This document shows positions 1 to 8,502 of a stretch of 64,000 nucleotides of DNA, one piece after another. Made by a program: the position numbers and the translations under genes. Numbering within the stretch: position 1 is the stretch's first letter; the number at the start of each line of letters is the position of its first letter. Source of the stretch: Palsa-147 sp036513895 (GTDB lineage: Bacteria; Acidobacteriota; Terriglobia; Acidiferrales; UBA7541). The notes beneath the pieces are model-generated. The model saw only the letters and a program-made list of their open reading frames with translations, did not search any database and had not been told where the DNA came from. The stretch is from the NCBI GenBank assembly GCA_036513895.1, contig DATBYF010000043.1:1-64000 (forward strand), given 5' to 3'.

Positions 1-172
1 AGTGATTCCGAGAATACGAGTCTTGGTCTTGGCAAAGCAAAAGGCTCTGGTAGAAAAAACAAAACACACCGCCGCGTCTCATCCGCAGCGACGCGCTCGT
101 GTGTCTTGACATTGCTAGGTTCGTCAGAGACGGGATGACAAGTTTTTCTCGCATTGAAAGATACGAGGACGG

Positions 173-1063
173 TCACCAGCCGCGCGTTTGCAGCAAATCT
201 TTTTCTTCGAGTTGCCGGACATCGAGCCCCTTCATTGCTTCGCCGAGTTCCTCGGAGGCTTCGAGAACCGCCTTCGGATCGCGTGCGTGTGTTGTCGCCT
301 TGACGATTGCTCGCGCGCGGCTGGCTGGGTCGCTCGACTTGAAAATTCCGGAGCCCACGAAGACAGCTTCGGCGCCGAGTTGGACGACGAGCGCCGCATC
401 AGCGGGAGTCGCTACGCCGCCAGCCGAGAAATTCGGGACTGGCAACTTGCCGTGCTTTGCGACCCAAGCGACAAGCTCAAAAGGCGCGCCCAACTCCTTT
501 GTCGCGTGCACCAGTTCTTCTTCGCCAAGCGTCGTCAGCTTTTTCATCTGGCCGACAATCGCGCGCATATGGCGTACCGCTTCGACGATATTTCCCGAGC
601 CAGCCTCGCCCTTGGTGCGGATCATCGCCGCGCCTTCCGCGATCCGTCGCAGCGCTTCGCCGAGATTCCGCGCGCCGCATACGAATGGCACCTTGAACCC
701 GTGCTTCCAGATGTGGTGTTCTTCGTCAGCGGGCGTCAGGACTTCGCTTTCGTCAACGAAATCGACTTCCAGCGCTTCGAGCACTTGCGCTTCGGTGAAG
801 TGGCCGATGCGCGCTTTGGCCATCACTGGAATCGAAACCGTTTTCATAATCTCGCGGATGATTCGCGGCGAGGCCATACGCGCGACCCCGCCTTCCTTGC
901 GGATGTCTGCCGGGACGCGTTCGAGCGCCATCACGGCGCAGGCGCCTGCGTCTTCGGCAATTTTGGCTTGCTCGGCGTTGGTGACGTCCATAATCACGCC
1001 GCCCTTGAGCATTTCGGCCAATCCCACTTTCACGCGCCACAGCTTGTCGCTCATGAATTCCAT
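173..1063 (-). CDS. pdxS: pyridoxal 5'-phosphate synthase lyase subunit PdxS
   Basis: 296-residue PdxS, the (beta/alpha)8-barrel subunit that condenses ribose 5-phosphate, glyceraldehyde 3-phosphate and PdxT-derived ammonia into PLP. Visible in the protein: the N-terminal block with Asp26 (VIMDV), the first catalytic lysine Lys83 in MAKARIGH and the second, Lys151, in IRTKGEAGSGN. These match the family's two Schiff-base lysines. Full family length. The ORF is open 16 codons further upstream, but I chose the ATG at 1063 because GGAG lies 7-8 bases before it and the family begins near this point. It is the last gene seen of a run with the regulator and thioesterase genes. No pdxT is visible in the 172 bases left downstream. 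Confidence 0.96.
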   Translation of the reverse strand: MEFMSDKLWRVKVGLAEMLKGGVIMDVTNAEQAKIAEDAGACAVMALERVPADIRKEGGVARMASPRIIREIMKTVSIPVMAKARIGHFTEAQVLEALEVDFVDESEVLTPADEEHHIWKHGFKVPFVCGARNLGEALRRIAEGAAMIRTKGEAGSGNIVEAVRHMRAIVGQMKKLTTLGEEELVHATKELGAPFELVAWVAKHGKLPVPNFSAGGVATPADAALVVQLGAEAVFVGSGIFKSSDPASRARAIVKATTHARDPKAVLEASEELGEAMKGLDVRQLEEKDLLQTRGW

Positions 1064-1134
1064 TTTCGTCTCCAGTTCGTGTTTTTTAGTTCGCAATCCT
1101 ATCGCGCCCAATTTACCGCGCGGCTTGTCGCAAA

Positions 1135-1548
1135 TTACGTCGCTCTCGAAATGGTCACAAATCTCCCGCGGCCGCGAGCCAATACTGCGCCGTCCGCGTT
1201 TCGAATCTCGCCCACGTTAAACAAATTCCGGCCTTTCGCATCCACTTCAAATGCTTCGATCGAAATTTCCTGGTCCACGGGAACCGGCTTCAAGTATTCG
1301 ATCGTCAATTCCGCGGTGACGGCTCGTGCGTCGCGGAATCGGCAGACCTTGCCCATCGCTTCATCGAGAAGTAGCGCGATAATACCGCCGTGCATGAAAC
1401 CCGAGCCGCCCTGATACGCGGGCCCGAGCCGGAAATTTCCGCGAATTCGACGCGACTCCTCATCCGATTCAAATGCCAACTTCATCCCGCGGTCGTTCGC
1501 GCCGCCACAACCGAAGCACGCGTTCGCCGGATTTGGATCGAGTCTCAT
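1135..1548 (-). CDS. PaaI-type hotdog-fold thioesterase
   Basis: 137-residue single-domain hotdog thioesterase that would hydrolyse acyl-CoA or a similar thioester in the cytoplasm. The signature is HGGIIALLLDEAMG at residues 53-66, with the usual His-Gly-Gly and an acidic residue (Asp62) on the central helix. An N-terminal CFGCG motif (Cys11, Cys14) is common in this subgroup. It starts 6 bases after the upstream MocR-type gene stops and precedes pdxS by about 70 bases, so the three genes are probably cotranscribed. The substrate cannot be read from the sequence. A thioesterase is not a known step of PLP synthesis, so its presence may be positional. Confidence 0.85.
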   Translation of the reverse strand: MRLDPNPANACFGCGGANDRGMKLAFESDEESRRIRGNFRLGPAYQGGSGFMHGGIIALLLDEAMGKVCRFRDARAVTAELTIEYLKPVPVDQEISIEAFEVDAKGRNLFNVGEIRNADGAVLARGRGRFVTISRAT

Positions 1549-1554
1549 CGCGTG

Positions 1555-3093
1555 CTAAACGAGCGCCACGTGACCCATATCAACTCGCCGAACGCCGCGA
1601 CGCTTCTTCTGCAACTCACTCTCGATCAGAGAGCCTAGCGTTTGAATTCCGCGGGCGATTTGTTTCTCGTCCAGCCCCGCAAATCCGAGCCGCAACGTAT
1701 TCAACTGCGGATTCTGGATGAAGAAATATCTTCCCGGAATGAAGAGCACGCCGCGCTCGCGAACGTGAATCAGAAGTTCGCCGGCGTCGAATCCTGGCGG
1801 CAACGTCACCCAGACGGCCATGCCGCCGTCCACGCGCGTCCATGAAGTTCCTTCGGGCATGTGACGCTGAAGCGCCTTTTCGAGCGCTTCCAGGCGTGCA
1901 CCGTAAACTTTGCGCATTCGCGCCATATGACGGTCGAGGTGCCCTCTGCGAACAAATTCGGCAAGCGTCGCCTGCGAGAGCTGATCGGTGTGCAGGTCGG
2001 TCGCTTGTTTCACGAGCCGCAGACGCTCCATCACATTTTCCGGGCCAACACACCACCCCACGCGCAATCCCGGGAACGCGACCTTTGAAAAGCTGTCAAT
2101 TTGAATTACCAGGCCGTGGCGATCGAGCGCTTTCAGCGATGGGACGGGAGTACCGCGGACGCGCAGGCGCGCATAGATGCGGTCTTCAACGATGGGCACT
2201 TGATAGCGTGCTGCCAATTCGAGAAGTTTGCGGCGCTCCGCGATCGGAAGGGTTGTGCCAGTGGGATTGTGAAAATCCGGCGTGACGAGCAGGAGCTTCA
2301 CGCGATTCTGCATCAGCACGGATTCGAGCACGTTCACGTCAAGCCCTGCGTAGCCGAGTTTTTCAGAATTTACTTCGACAGGGATGCCGAGGCAGCGCAC
2401 ACGCGCGCTCCCGAAAATCGCAATCGCGCCAGGATATGAGGGGTTCTCCAAGAGCACCGTGTCGCCCGGGCGCAGAAAGGCTTTGCAAAGCAGGTCGAGT
2501 GATTGCTGGCAGCCATTGGTGATCAGGAGCTGTTCGTTGCGCGCGACGATGCCCTCTTCGCGCAGCATCTCGAGGATCACTTTTTTCAGCGGCGCGTAGC
2601 CATCGGTAACTCCCAGTTGCAAGATTTCCCGTCCTGCGCTCGCGACAACGGCGTTAGCGCAACGCCGTAATTCTTCAACAGGGAAAAAATCATCGGATGG
2701 CCGGGCGGTGACAAATGCGATGGAGTCCGCGGGGATATCGGGCGAAATGCGGCTGAGCGCTTCCTCGCCGCGCTCGTCGGCAAAGAGTGTTTCCCAGCGA
2801 ACACCGCCATTACCGTTTTGCCGAGGCAGGGGGGTGAATTGCCGCGAGGGCGTACCACCGCAGATAAACGTTCCGCGCCCGACGTGGCCCTGAATCAGCC
2901 CCTCAGATTCAAGTTCGGCGTAGGCATTGGCCACCGTCGTTCGGTGCACGCCTAACTGAACAGCGAGTTCCCGGCTCGCAGGGATTCGGTCGCCGGAGCG
3001 CAACTCACCAGAATGCACGAGCGCGCGAAGCTGATCGCGGAGCTGAACGTATAGCGGGATATGGCTTTCGGGCTGTATTTGGAGGGGCAACAT
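1555..3093 (-). CDS. MocR/PdxR-type GntR regulator with aminotransferase domain
   Basis: 512-residue fusion of a GntR winged helix (about residues 8-78) and a fold-type I aminotransferase domain (about 110-495). The PLP lysine is Lys337 in IDSFSKVAFPGLRVGW; the substrate-binding NPTG motif is at 276-279. MocR proteins of the PdxR branch sense PLP and control PLP synthesis, and the position just before a thioesterase and pdxS fits that role. The start at 3093 is chosen over the ORF's upstream limit because AGGAGAG lies 7 bases before it and the winged helix begins soon after. The promoter region carries inverted half-sites suggesting autoregulation (see 3092-3148). Confidence 0.92.
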   Translation of the reverse strand: MLPLQIQPESHIPLYVQLRDQLRALVHSGELRSGDRIPASRELAVQLGVHRTTVANAYAELESEGLIQGHVGRGTFICGGTPSRQFTPLPRQNGNGGVRWETLFADERGEEALSRISPDIPADSIAFVTARPSDDFFPVEELRRCANAVVASAGREILQLGVTDGYAPLKKVILEMLREEGIVARNEQLLITNGCQQSLDLLCKAFLRPGDTVLLENPSYPGAIAIFGSARVRCLGIPVEVNSEKLGYAGLDVNVLESVLMQNRVKLLLVTPDFHNPTGTTLPIAERRKLLELAARYQVPIVEDRIYARLRVRGTPVPSLKALDRHGLVIQIDSFSKVAFPGLRVGWCVGPENVMERLRLVKQATDLHTDQLSQATLAEFVRRGHLDRHMARMRKVYGARLEALEKALQRHMPEGTSWTRVDGGMAVWVTLPPGFDAGELLIHVRERGVLFIPGRYFFIQNPQLNTLRLGFAGLDEKQIARGIQTLGSLIESELQKKRRGVRRVDMGHVALV

Positions 3094-3148
3094 TGGCTCT
3101 CTCCTATGGGCCAATATAGTATAGACAATTGGCTTGGAAAGAGCCAAT
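3092..3148 (-). promoter_or_regulatory. putative promoter and operator half-sites of the MocR/pdxS operon
   Basis: Four copies of an ATTGGCT/AGCCAAT half-site are seen: ATTGGCT at 3092-3098, GGCCAAT at 3109-3115, ATTGGCT at 3128-3134 and AGCCAAT at 3142-3148, forming two inverted pairs. On the minus strand, TTGGCT (3147-3142) and TATACT (3123-3118) are separated by 18 bases and could be the -35 and -10 boxes. The -35 box therefore sits inside the distal inverted repeat, and the proximal pair overlaps the transcript start and the start codon. This is what a self-controlling MocR regulator would be expected to have, but binding is inferred. Confidence 0.55.
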
Positions 3149-3180
3149 TTGTCTTTTCTCCAAAATTCTTCAAAAGGGAC

Positions 3181-4782
3181 TTAGCGGCGAGTGTCGCGCA
3201 AGCGGAAACGCTGGATCTTGCCAGTGGCGGTTTTTGGAAGTTCTGCGAGGAAGTGAATTTCGTGGGGGCACTTGTAGCCGAGCAGACGCTCACGCAGCCA
3301 ATTTCGAATTTCGCTGCCGAGATTCGCGTTCGCTTGAATTCCCTGCCCTAGGACGACGTATGCGGCCGGGAAAAGCAAGCCGTCGGTATTCGAATGCGCG
3401 ACCACGGCGGCTTCGGCAACCGAGGGATGGCCGAGCAGAGCATTTTCCACTTCCGCGGGCGAAACCCACATACCGGCGACCTTCATCATGTCATCGGCGC
3501 GACCGCGGTAATAATAATAGCCATCGGCGTCGCGCGTGAACTTGTCGTTGGTCGCGACCCAGTCGCCTTGCTTGGTCTGCGCGGTAAGCTCTGGAAGCTT
3601 CCAATATTCGGAGAAGGCGCCGCTTCCCTTCACCCAGAGATTTCCGAGTTCTCCGTTCGGCGTAGCGTCGCCATTCTCGTCGAGGATTTTTGCCTCGCAT
3701 CCAGGCACTTCGACGCCGCATGAACCCGGCTTCGCCGTGCCAACGCGCGACGACAAAAACATGTGAAGCATTTCGGTCGAGCCGATGCCGTCGAGAATTT
3801 CAAGACCGAAGCGTTTCCGGAAGCGCTCGAAGATTTCCGCGGGAAGCGTTTCGCCAGCCGAAACGGCGAGACGCACAGAAGAAAAATCGAGCGAGAGTCC
3901 GCGTTCGGCTTCGCGCAGAAGGGCGGCATAGAAAGTCGGCACGGAAAAAAAGATTGTCGGGCGGTGCTTCGCAATCATCGTCGCGGCGCGTTCTGCCTTC
4001 GGGCGTTCGGGATCGAGAATCGTCGCTGCCCCGACGGAGAATGGGAAATACATTCCGTTACCGAGGCCATAGGCGAAAAAAAGCTTCGACACCGAGAACA
4101 TCCTGTCGTCGGGCCGGACGCCGAGCACGGAGTGCGCGAACCCCCGCGACGTGTACATCATGTCCTGATGCCGGTGTACAGCGCCTTTGGGGTTCCCACC
4201 GCTTCCGGATGTATAGAGGATAAATGCCGGATCGAGTGGCGTCGTGGGATGTAGCGGAATTTGTTCCGGCTTCGACGGTAGCCAATCGTTCCACGCCGCC
4301 GTCTTCGTGCCGGTGGGTAACGGCGGATTCGATCCATCTGGATACTCGCCGAGGATGACAATCTGCGTGACCGATCCGGAACTGAGGCCGGATAGAAATT
4401 CCGGAAGTGAAGCGGCATGAACAATGGCGATTTTCGCGCCGGAATTTTCGGAGCAGTGGCCGAAGCCGGGCGCACGCGACAGCGGATTTACGGGAACCGC
4501 GATGGCGCCGATCCGCGCCGCCGCAAAAAATGACGCGACGAACTCAGCAGAATCCGGAAGCACAATCAGGACTCGGTCGCCCGGAGCGACGCCCGAACGC
4601 GTGAGTGCGTCGGCGACGCGATTGACTTCTTCCGCGAGCTCGCCATAAGAGACAGCGCGCGGCTCTCCGAGAATCGCCACGCGCTGCGGATGCTCGCGCG
4701 CGGGCCGTGACACGAATTCATCGGCAATATTAAATTGCGAGTTTAGTTTTAGCGGAAATTCCGGATGCACGCCCGGGGGCAT
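3181..4782 (-). CDS. AMP-forming acyl-CoA ligase, benzoate-CoA ligase family
   Basis: 533-residue ANL-superfamily enzyme activating a carboxylic acid (probably aromatic) to its CoA thioester with ATP. The AMP-binding P-loop TSGSGGNPKG is at 191-200. The hinge/A8 region is seen as GYYYYRGRADDMMKVAGMWV and the C-terminal catalytic lysine is Lys522 in TATGKIQRF. The motif YTSGSGGNPKGAVHRH and the length resemble the benzoate-CoA ligase branch (BadA-like), though this substrate is inferred. No ring-degradation genes lie next to it. It ends about 90 bases before the MocR operon, on the same strand, and is preceded on the same strand by two hypotheticals, so it may be cotranscribed with them. Confidence 0.88.
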   Translation of the reverse strand: MPPGVHPEFPLKLNSQFNIADEFVSRPAREHPQRVAILGEPRAVSYGELAEEVNRVADALTRSGVAPGDRVLIVLPDSAEFVASFFAAARIGAIAVPVNPLSRAPGFGHCSENSGAKIAIVHAASLPEFLSGLSSGSVTQIVILGEYPDGSNPPLPTGTKTAAWNDWLPSKPEQIPLHPTTPLDPAFILYTSGSGGNPKGAVHRHQDMMYTSRGFAHSVLGVRPDDRMFSVSKLFFAYGLGNGMYFPFSVGAATILDPERPKAERAATMIAKHRPTIFFSVPTFYAALLREAERGLSLDFSSVRLAVSAGETLPAEIFERFRKRFGLEILDGIGSTEMLHMFLSSRVGTAKPGSCGVEVPGCEAKILDENGDATPNGELGNLWVKGSGAFSEYWKLPELTAQTKQGDWVATNDKFTRDADGYYYYRGRADDMMKVAGMWVSPAEVENALLGHPSVAEAAVVAHSNTDGLLFPAAYVVLGQGIQANANLGSEIRNWLRERLLGYKCPHEIHFLAELPKTATGKIQRFRLRDTRR

Positions 4783-4791
4783 GCAGCGATA

Positions 4792-5406
4792 TTACGCCGA
4801 TGCCGTCTTTTCGCCCAAGCGTCGCATGCGCTCCTGAAGCTTGCGACGCAGATTCGCGGGCGCATTGGGATTGAACGCGACGAGATACCACAGCGGCTGC
4901 GTACGATCGCGGCTAAGGCGCGTGAGTGTTGCGGCATCCGTATTCGGGTGCCGTGCGATGTTCTCGCGAATTGCGGCGTAAGGATGATGCGAAAGCCGCC
5001 CAAGCGTTTTCGCCGTGACTTTTGGATGCTCGCTGATCAAACGAAGCAAATAGAAATCTTCCCTCGGCGCCTGACGCGAAAGCAGATCGAGCACGTCCGG
5101 CTTCACCTCCGCGCTCAATACCGTGCCCACCTTTTCATCCCACGACGGATTTATCCGATTCAATTCCTGAGTACGGGCGTGGATCAATTGCTCGATCACG
5201 CGGCGCTCCTGATCGAGCCGGCTTGCTGGAAGCGCGCTGCGCTCCACCGAGTCTAGAACGCGCAGCAAATGCTGCCGCTCCCCGAAAACAATCTGGCTCG
5301 TCCGGGGACTCTTGCCCCTGGGAGCATTCCGCACCAAATCCGAGCGCCTCATATCCACCTCACTCGTTGACATCACTTCGGGATCCCAAGCTTTCGTAGT
5401 AGACAT
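4792..5406 (-). CDS. hypothetical protein with leucine-rich-variant-like helical repeats
   Basis: 204 residues, not assigned to a named family. The C-terminal half has degenerate alpha-helical repeats of about 22-25 residues, such as HPKVTAKTLGRLSHHPYAAI and a following RENIARHPNTDAATLTRLS unit. These look like leucine-rich-repeat-variant (LRV) or HEAT-like repeats used for protein binding. No signal peptide or membrane segment is seen. Its start overlaps the end of the next upstream gene by 34 bases, and it ends 9 bases before the acyl-CoA ligase start, so the three genes form a tight cluster. The function is unknown. Confidence 0.75.
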   Translation of the reverse strand: MSTTKAWDPEVMSTSEVDMRRSDLVRNAPRGKSPRTSQIVFGERQHLLRVLDSVERSALPASRLDQERRVIEQLIHARTQELNRINPSWDEKVGTVLSAEVKPDVLDLLSRQAPREDFYLLRLISEHPKVTAKTLGRLSHHPYAAIRENIARHPNTDAATLTRLSRDRTQPLWYLVAFNPNAPANLRRKLQERMRRLGEKTASA

Positions 5407-5714
5407 TCCAGTTCGAGCCTATTAATTCGCAAACTTTCCGCAGTGACTTGACCGCCTTCTTCGATTCGATTCTTCAGGAACAGGCCTGCGACGTCGATCT
5501 TTTCTTCGCGGCTTAGATAGCGATTCGCGCGTTGCCATCCCGCAAGCGCTTCGCCTGAAACACAAACGACAATCGGCTGAGCGCCACCCTCGAAAAAATA
5601 GAGTTCCGGCTGATCCCCGCCAGCGAGAAATCCGGCTTTCTTGAAGCTGAACTTTCTCGCGTGGCCATCCTGTCCGGTCGCTTCGAATGTTTCGAAGACA
5701 GATTCGTAGGCCAT
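5373..5714 (-). CDS. conserved hypothetical protein
   Basis: 113-residue acidic cytoplasmic protein with no signal peptide, membrane segment or catalytic motif that I recognise. It has a beta-rich N-terminal part (residues 1-55) and a helical C-terminal part ending in LECLLRKLGIPK. It overlaps the following LRV-like gene by 34 bases, which suggests translational coupling. It is the first gene of the minus-strand cluster running to the acyl-CoA ligase. A function cannot be assigned. Confidence 0.7.
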   Translation of the reverse strand: MAYESVFETFEATGQDGHARKFSFKKAGFLAGGDQPELYFFEGGAQPIVVCVSGEALAGWQRANRYLSREEKIDVAGLFLKNRIEEGGQVTAESLRINRLELECLLRKLGIPK

Positions 5715-5885
5715 CGAGGATTATGCGAAGGCGCCAGCAGCGAGTAAAGAAATCGCAAACTCTATAGTTCCACAGCGCGCAACACGGAGTCCTAGAACTA
5801 GGGCAACCAGCCCACGAGTTGCGACAACCGGCTGGGCACGATAACGTATTTAAGCGTAAACCATGTCGTTGGGAGACTCAAGCCG

Positions 5886-6155
5886 ATGAGCGCTTTTGAA
5901 GAGCATCGCGAAGAGCTGGAGCATTACGAAATGATGATGGGCGCGAGTCGCGGCCGGTTGGCGGTTTCGCTCGATCGGCTCACGAATGCGCTTATTCTCG
6001 TCGGGCAGCATGGCGTCTATTGCCACACCCAGCGTGATCCGGAAATTCCAGTGATGGATATTCGGCTGATCACCCAAGAACTTCGCGACGCGAAGGCGCT
6101 GATCCAAAGTGTAATGGAAGCGCTGCGGGCCGAGCGTGAGGCAAAAGAACATTAG
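5886..6155 (+). CDS. small hypothetical protein
   Basis: 89-residue mostly helical, acidic protein beginning MSAFEEHREELEHYE, with a GGGAGA element about 10 bases before the ATG. It contains a central block with Cys45 and a charged helical tail ending in an Arg/Glu-rich segment. No family is recognised. It stands alone between a divergent minus-strand cluster and a convergent MBL hydrolase gene. Confidence 0.6.
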   Translation: MSAFEEHREELEHYEMMMGASRGRLAVSLDRLTNALILVGQHGVYCHTQRDPEIPVMDIRLITQELRDAKALIQSVMEALRAEREAKEH

Positions 6156-6227
6156 CTAGATGGTGGTCAGCTAGATCATAGCGCGTGGGCTTACGCTTTC
6201 GACTGTCCTTGCCGGAACATTCGCGGA

Positions 6228-6953
6228 TCAACTTGGCCTTAAGAATGGATTGCTTTCGCGTTCGGCGCCGATTGTCGTGGCGGGGCCGTGGCCTGGGAGG
6301 ACGAAAGTTTCGTCGGGCAATGCGAGAACTTTAGTTCTGAGCGACTTCATGATTTCCGGAAGTGAGCCACCCCAGAGATCCGTCCGGCCGATGCTTCCAG
6401 CGAAAAGCGTGTCTCCCGCGATAAGTCTCGGCTCGGTACCGACATGCTGTTTCGCGTGCGAGCTAGCGTGCGGCGCCGATCGCGAGTCGGCGATCGAAGG
6501 CTGCGCGGCCTTGCGGCTCGGCAGATAAAGGCAGAGGCTGCCGGGAGTGTGACCGGGAGTGTGAATCACGCGCGCTTCAAACTCGCCCCACTTCACGGAA
6601 TCGCCATCGCGCAAAAATTCTTCGACGTCCGTCATTTCAGGCGCCGGTACGCCCAGCCACTCCGCCTGCATATCCAGGTGTCGATAGAGTTCGAGATCGT
6701 CGTTGTGCATCAGGACGGGCGCGCCGGTCACTTGATGCAAACGCGCGAGGCCGCCGACGTGATCGATGTGCGTGTGGGTGCTGACGATGGCGAGAACTTT
6801 CAGTTTGTGCTTGCGCAGGATTTCGAGGATGCGGTCGACCTCGTCGCCGGGATCGACGACGATGGCTTCGTGCGTTGCGGGATCGCCGAGAATCGAGCAA
6901 TTGCATTGGAGCATGCCGACGGGGATGACTTCGTGAATGAGATTCTGTGCCAT
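6228..6953 (-). CDS. MBL-fold metallo-hydrolase (glyoxalase II-like)
   Basis: 241-residue metallo-beta-lactamase fold hydrolase. The metal motif HTHIDH is at residues 60-65; later ligands are in HTPGHTPGS and in AGDTLFAGSIGRTD, and the final His is in LPGHGP. This arrangement is the hydroxyacylglutathione hydrolase-like group that cleaves thioesters or similar substrates. A 25-residue insertion of low-complexity Ser/Ala/His sequence sits between the HTPGHT and AGDTLF blocks and is unusual. The ATG at 6953 is chosen because the extra 21 residues upstream do not resemble the family. The upstream intergenic stretch carries a REP-like inverted repeat. Confidence 0.88.
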   Translation of the reverse strand: MAQNLIHEVIPVGMLQCNCSILGDPATHEAIVVDPGDEVDRILEILRKHKLKVLAIVSTHTHIDHVGGLARLHQVTGAPVLMHNDDLELYRHLDMQAEWLGVPAPEMTDVEEFLRDGDSVKWGEFEARVIHTPGHTPGSLCLYLPSRKAAQPSIADSRSAPHASSHAKQHVGTEPRLIAGDTLFAGSIGRTDLWGGSLPEIMKSLRTKVLALPDETFVLPGHGPATTIGAERESNPFLRPS

Positions 6954-7003
6954 TGGGTCGAGTATATCAGCCGGAGGAATCAGGGTGCGACCGCGCACTT
7001 CTA

Positions 7004-7078
7004 GTGGCGCGGGCATCCTGCCCGCGTTTTTGGATCGAGGCGCGGCTCGGAAAGACGCGGGCAGGATGCCCGCGCCAC
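7004..7078. repeat. REP-like paired inverted repeat, GC-rich hairpin family 1
   Basis: Two perfect 23-base arms (7004-7026 and 7056-7078) are inverted relative to one another around a 29-base spacer. Each arm is itself a small palindrome (CGCGGGCA TCC TGCCCGCG). It lies between the divergent MBL hydrolase and ygfZ genes. The pairing of two inverted palindromic units is like a REPIN. Confidence 0.8.
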
Positions 7079-7125
7079 GATTTTGCTGCCGCCTGTTCCT
7101 GCTAATATAAATGGGTTACTGAGCC

Positions 7126-8217
7126 ATGGATGCTACGCCAAAACCCGCGGTTGAAACTCCGCTTCGAAAGCGCGAAGAGGCGCTTGGCGCCAACTTTGCG
7201 ACTTGGTTCGGCTGCGTGTTGCCGCAGCAATTCTCAACGCTCGAGAGTGAATATCGCTTCGCGCGCGAAACGGCGGCGCTCGTTGACAAGAATTACCGTG
7301 CGTTCCTTTACCTCACAGGCCCTGACCGCGAGCGATATCTCAACGCGATTCTCACGAATGATGTCCGCGAGTCAGCGTCCGGGCGCGGCATCCCTTCCCT
7401 GCTACTGAATCCGCAGGGGCACATCCTCGCGGAACTTGAGATTTATTCGCTCGGAGATCGGCATCTCGTTGTTTCGTATCAAATGATTCGCGAACGCCTC
7501 ATTGAGGCGCTCGATCGCTACATCATCATGGACGACGTCGCGATTGAAGACGCGTCGGATGCGCTCGCCGTTCTCAGCGTCGAAGGACCGAAGAGCGCCG
7601 AAGTGTTGCGTGCGGCCAGCGGCGGAGAGCTCGAGAGCTTCGCAGAATTGGAGCTTCGCGAGGCAATCGTTGCGGGAATGCCAGGACGCGTTGTGCGGCG
7701 GTCGCCGGGTGGCATGCTGGGATTTGAATGTATCGTCGAACGCGCGCGTGTCGAATCGCTGTGGGACGCTCTGCTCGGTTCGGTTCGCGCAATTGGCGGC
7801 GGGCCAATCGGCTACAACGCGCTAAACACTCTGCGGCTCGAAGCGGGGCTTCCGTGGTTCGGCTACGATTTCGACGAGAACGTGATCCCGCATGAAGCTC
7901 GGATCGAGACATCGCACATCAGCTTTTCGAAGGGCTGCTACACCGGCCAGGAAATTGTGGAACGAGTTCGCTCGCGCGGACATGTGAATCGGATGCGCGT
8001 TGGCCTCGAATTTTCGGGAGGCTCAATTCCCGAGCGCGGAGCTAAGTTGACTGCCGACGGTAAGGAAGTTGGCCACGTCACGCGCGCCGGATTTTCGCCG
8101 GCGCTCGGGCACGGCATCGGCATGGGCTATCTTCGCCGCGAGCACGCTGCACCCGGCAGCGCGCTGCAATGCGGTGGCGCGAGTGCGACGGTGATTGAGT
8201 TGCCGCTCAAGAAATAA
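7126..8217 (+). CDS. ygfZ: YgfZ/GcvT-family folate-binding protein
   Basis: 363-residue member of the glycine-cleavage T-protein fold. The YgfZ signature K-G-C-Y-T-G-Q-E is at residues 269-276, followed by VERVRSRGHVNR. YgfZ proteins bind tetrahydrofolate and help maintain or insert certain iron-sulfur clusters; they lack aminomethyltransferase activity. The N-terminal domain with LTGPDRERYLNAILTNDV (residues 63-80) matches this group. It is a single-gene unit. The signature separates it from true GcvT and from sarcosine oxidase subunits. Confidence 0.9.
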   Translation: MDATPKPAVETPLRKREEALGANFATWFGCVLPQQFSTLESEYRFARETAALVDKNYRAFLYLTGPDRERYLNAILTNDVRESASGRGIPSLLLNPQGHILAELEIYSLGDRHLVVSYQMIRERLIEALDRYIIMDDVAIEDASDALAVLSVEGPKSAEVLRAASGGELESFAELELREAIVAGMPGRVVRRSPGGMLGFECIVERARVESLWDALLGSVRAIGGGPIGYNALNTLRLEAGLPWFGYDFDENVIPHEARIETSHISFSKGCYTGQEIVERVRSRGHVNRMRVGLEFSGGSIPERGAKLTADGKEVGHVTRAGFSPALGHGIGMGYLRREHAAPGSALQCGGASATVIELPLKK

Positions 8218-8294
8218 CCTGTAGCCTCCGATGTTCCTGCGCATTACGCCCTTCAACCGCCCTCGACCGCTAGGAACGCGCATTGGGTCGTTAT

Positions 8295-8423
8295 TCCCCG
8301 AGGCGGGGAGCCTCGGGACTCTGAATTGAATTTGCGGATCGAGAAATGAGAGTCGGGAATTGCGCGGCGAGGAAGAGCGGCACCCCGTTACGTCAGAGCC
8401 CGGAGGCTCCCGCCTGCGGGACA
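8295..8423. repeat. pair of REP-like hairpins, family 2 (AGAGCCC-type)
   Basis: Two inverted copies of one unit occupy most of the 285-base gap between ygfZ and nuoB. The first (8295-8322) contains CCCGAGGC and GCCTCGGG arms. The second (8395-8423) reads AGAGCCCGGAGGCTCCCGCC in the opposite orientation. The same unit recurs at 19593, 24950 and 62711. No gene is seen in this gap. Confidence 0.75.
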
Positions 8424-8502
8424 GCATTCGACCAGACATGCGCAATCGGTGAGGACTTTGCATTTCTCACGGCGTCTCGGCACGAAATTATTGATGGTCG
8501 AA

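Noticed and set aside
99..1414. Long plus-strand open frames antisense to pdxS and the thioesterase gene
   Set aside because: High GC leaves antisense frames open; pdxS on the minus strand has clear catalytic motifs and a ribosome-binding site.
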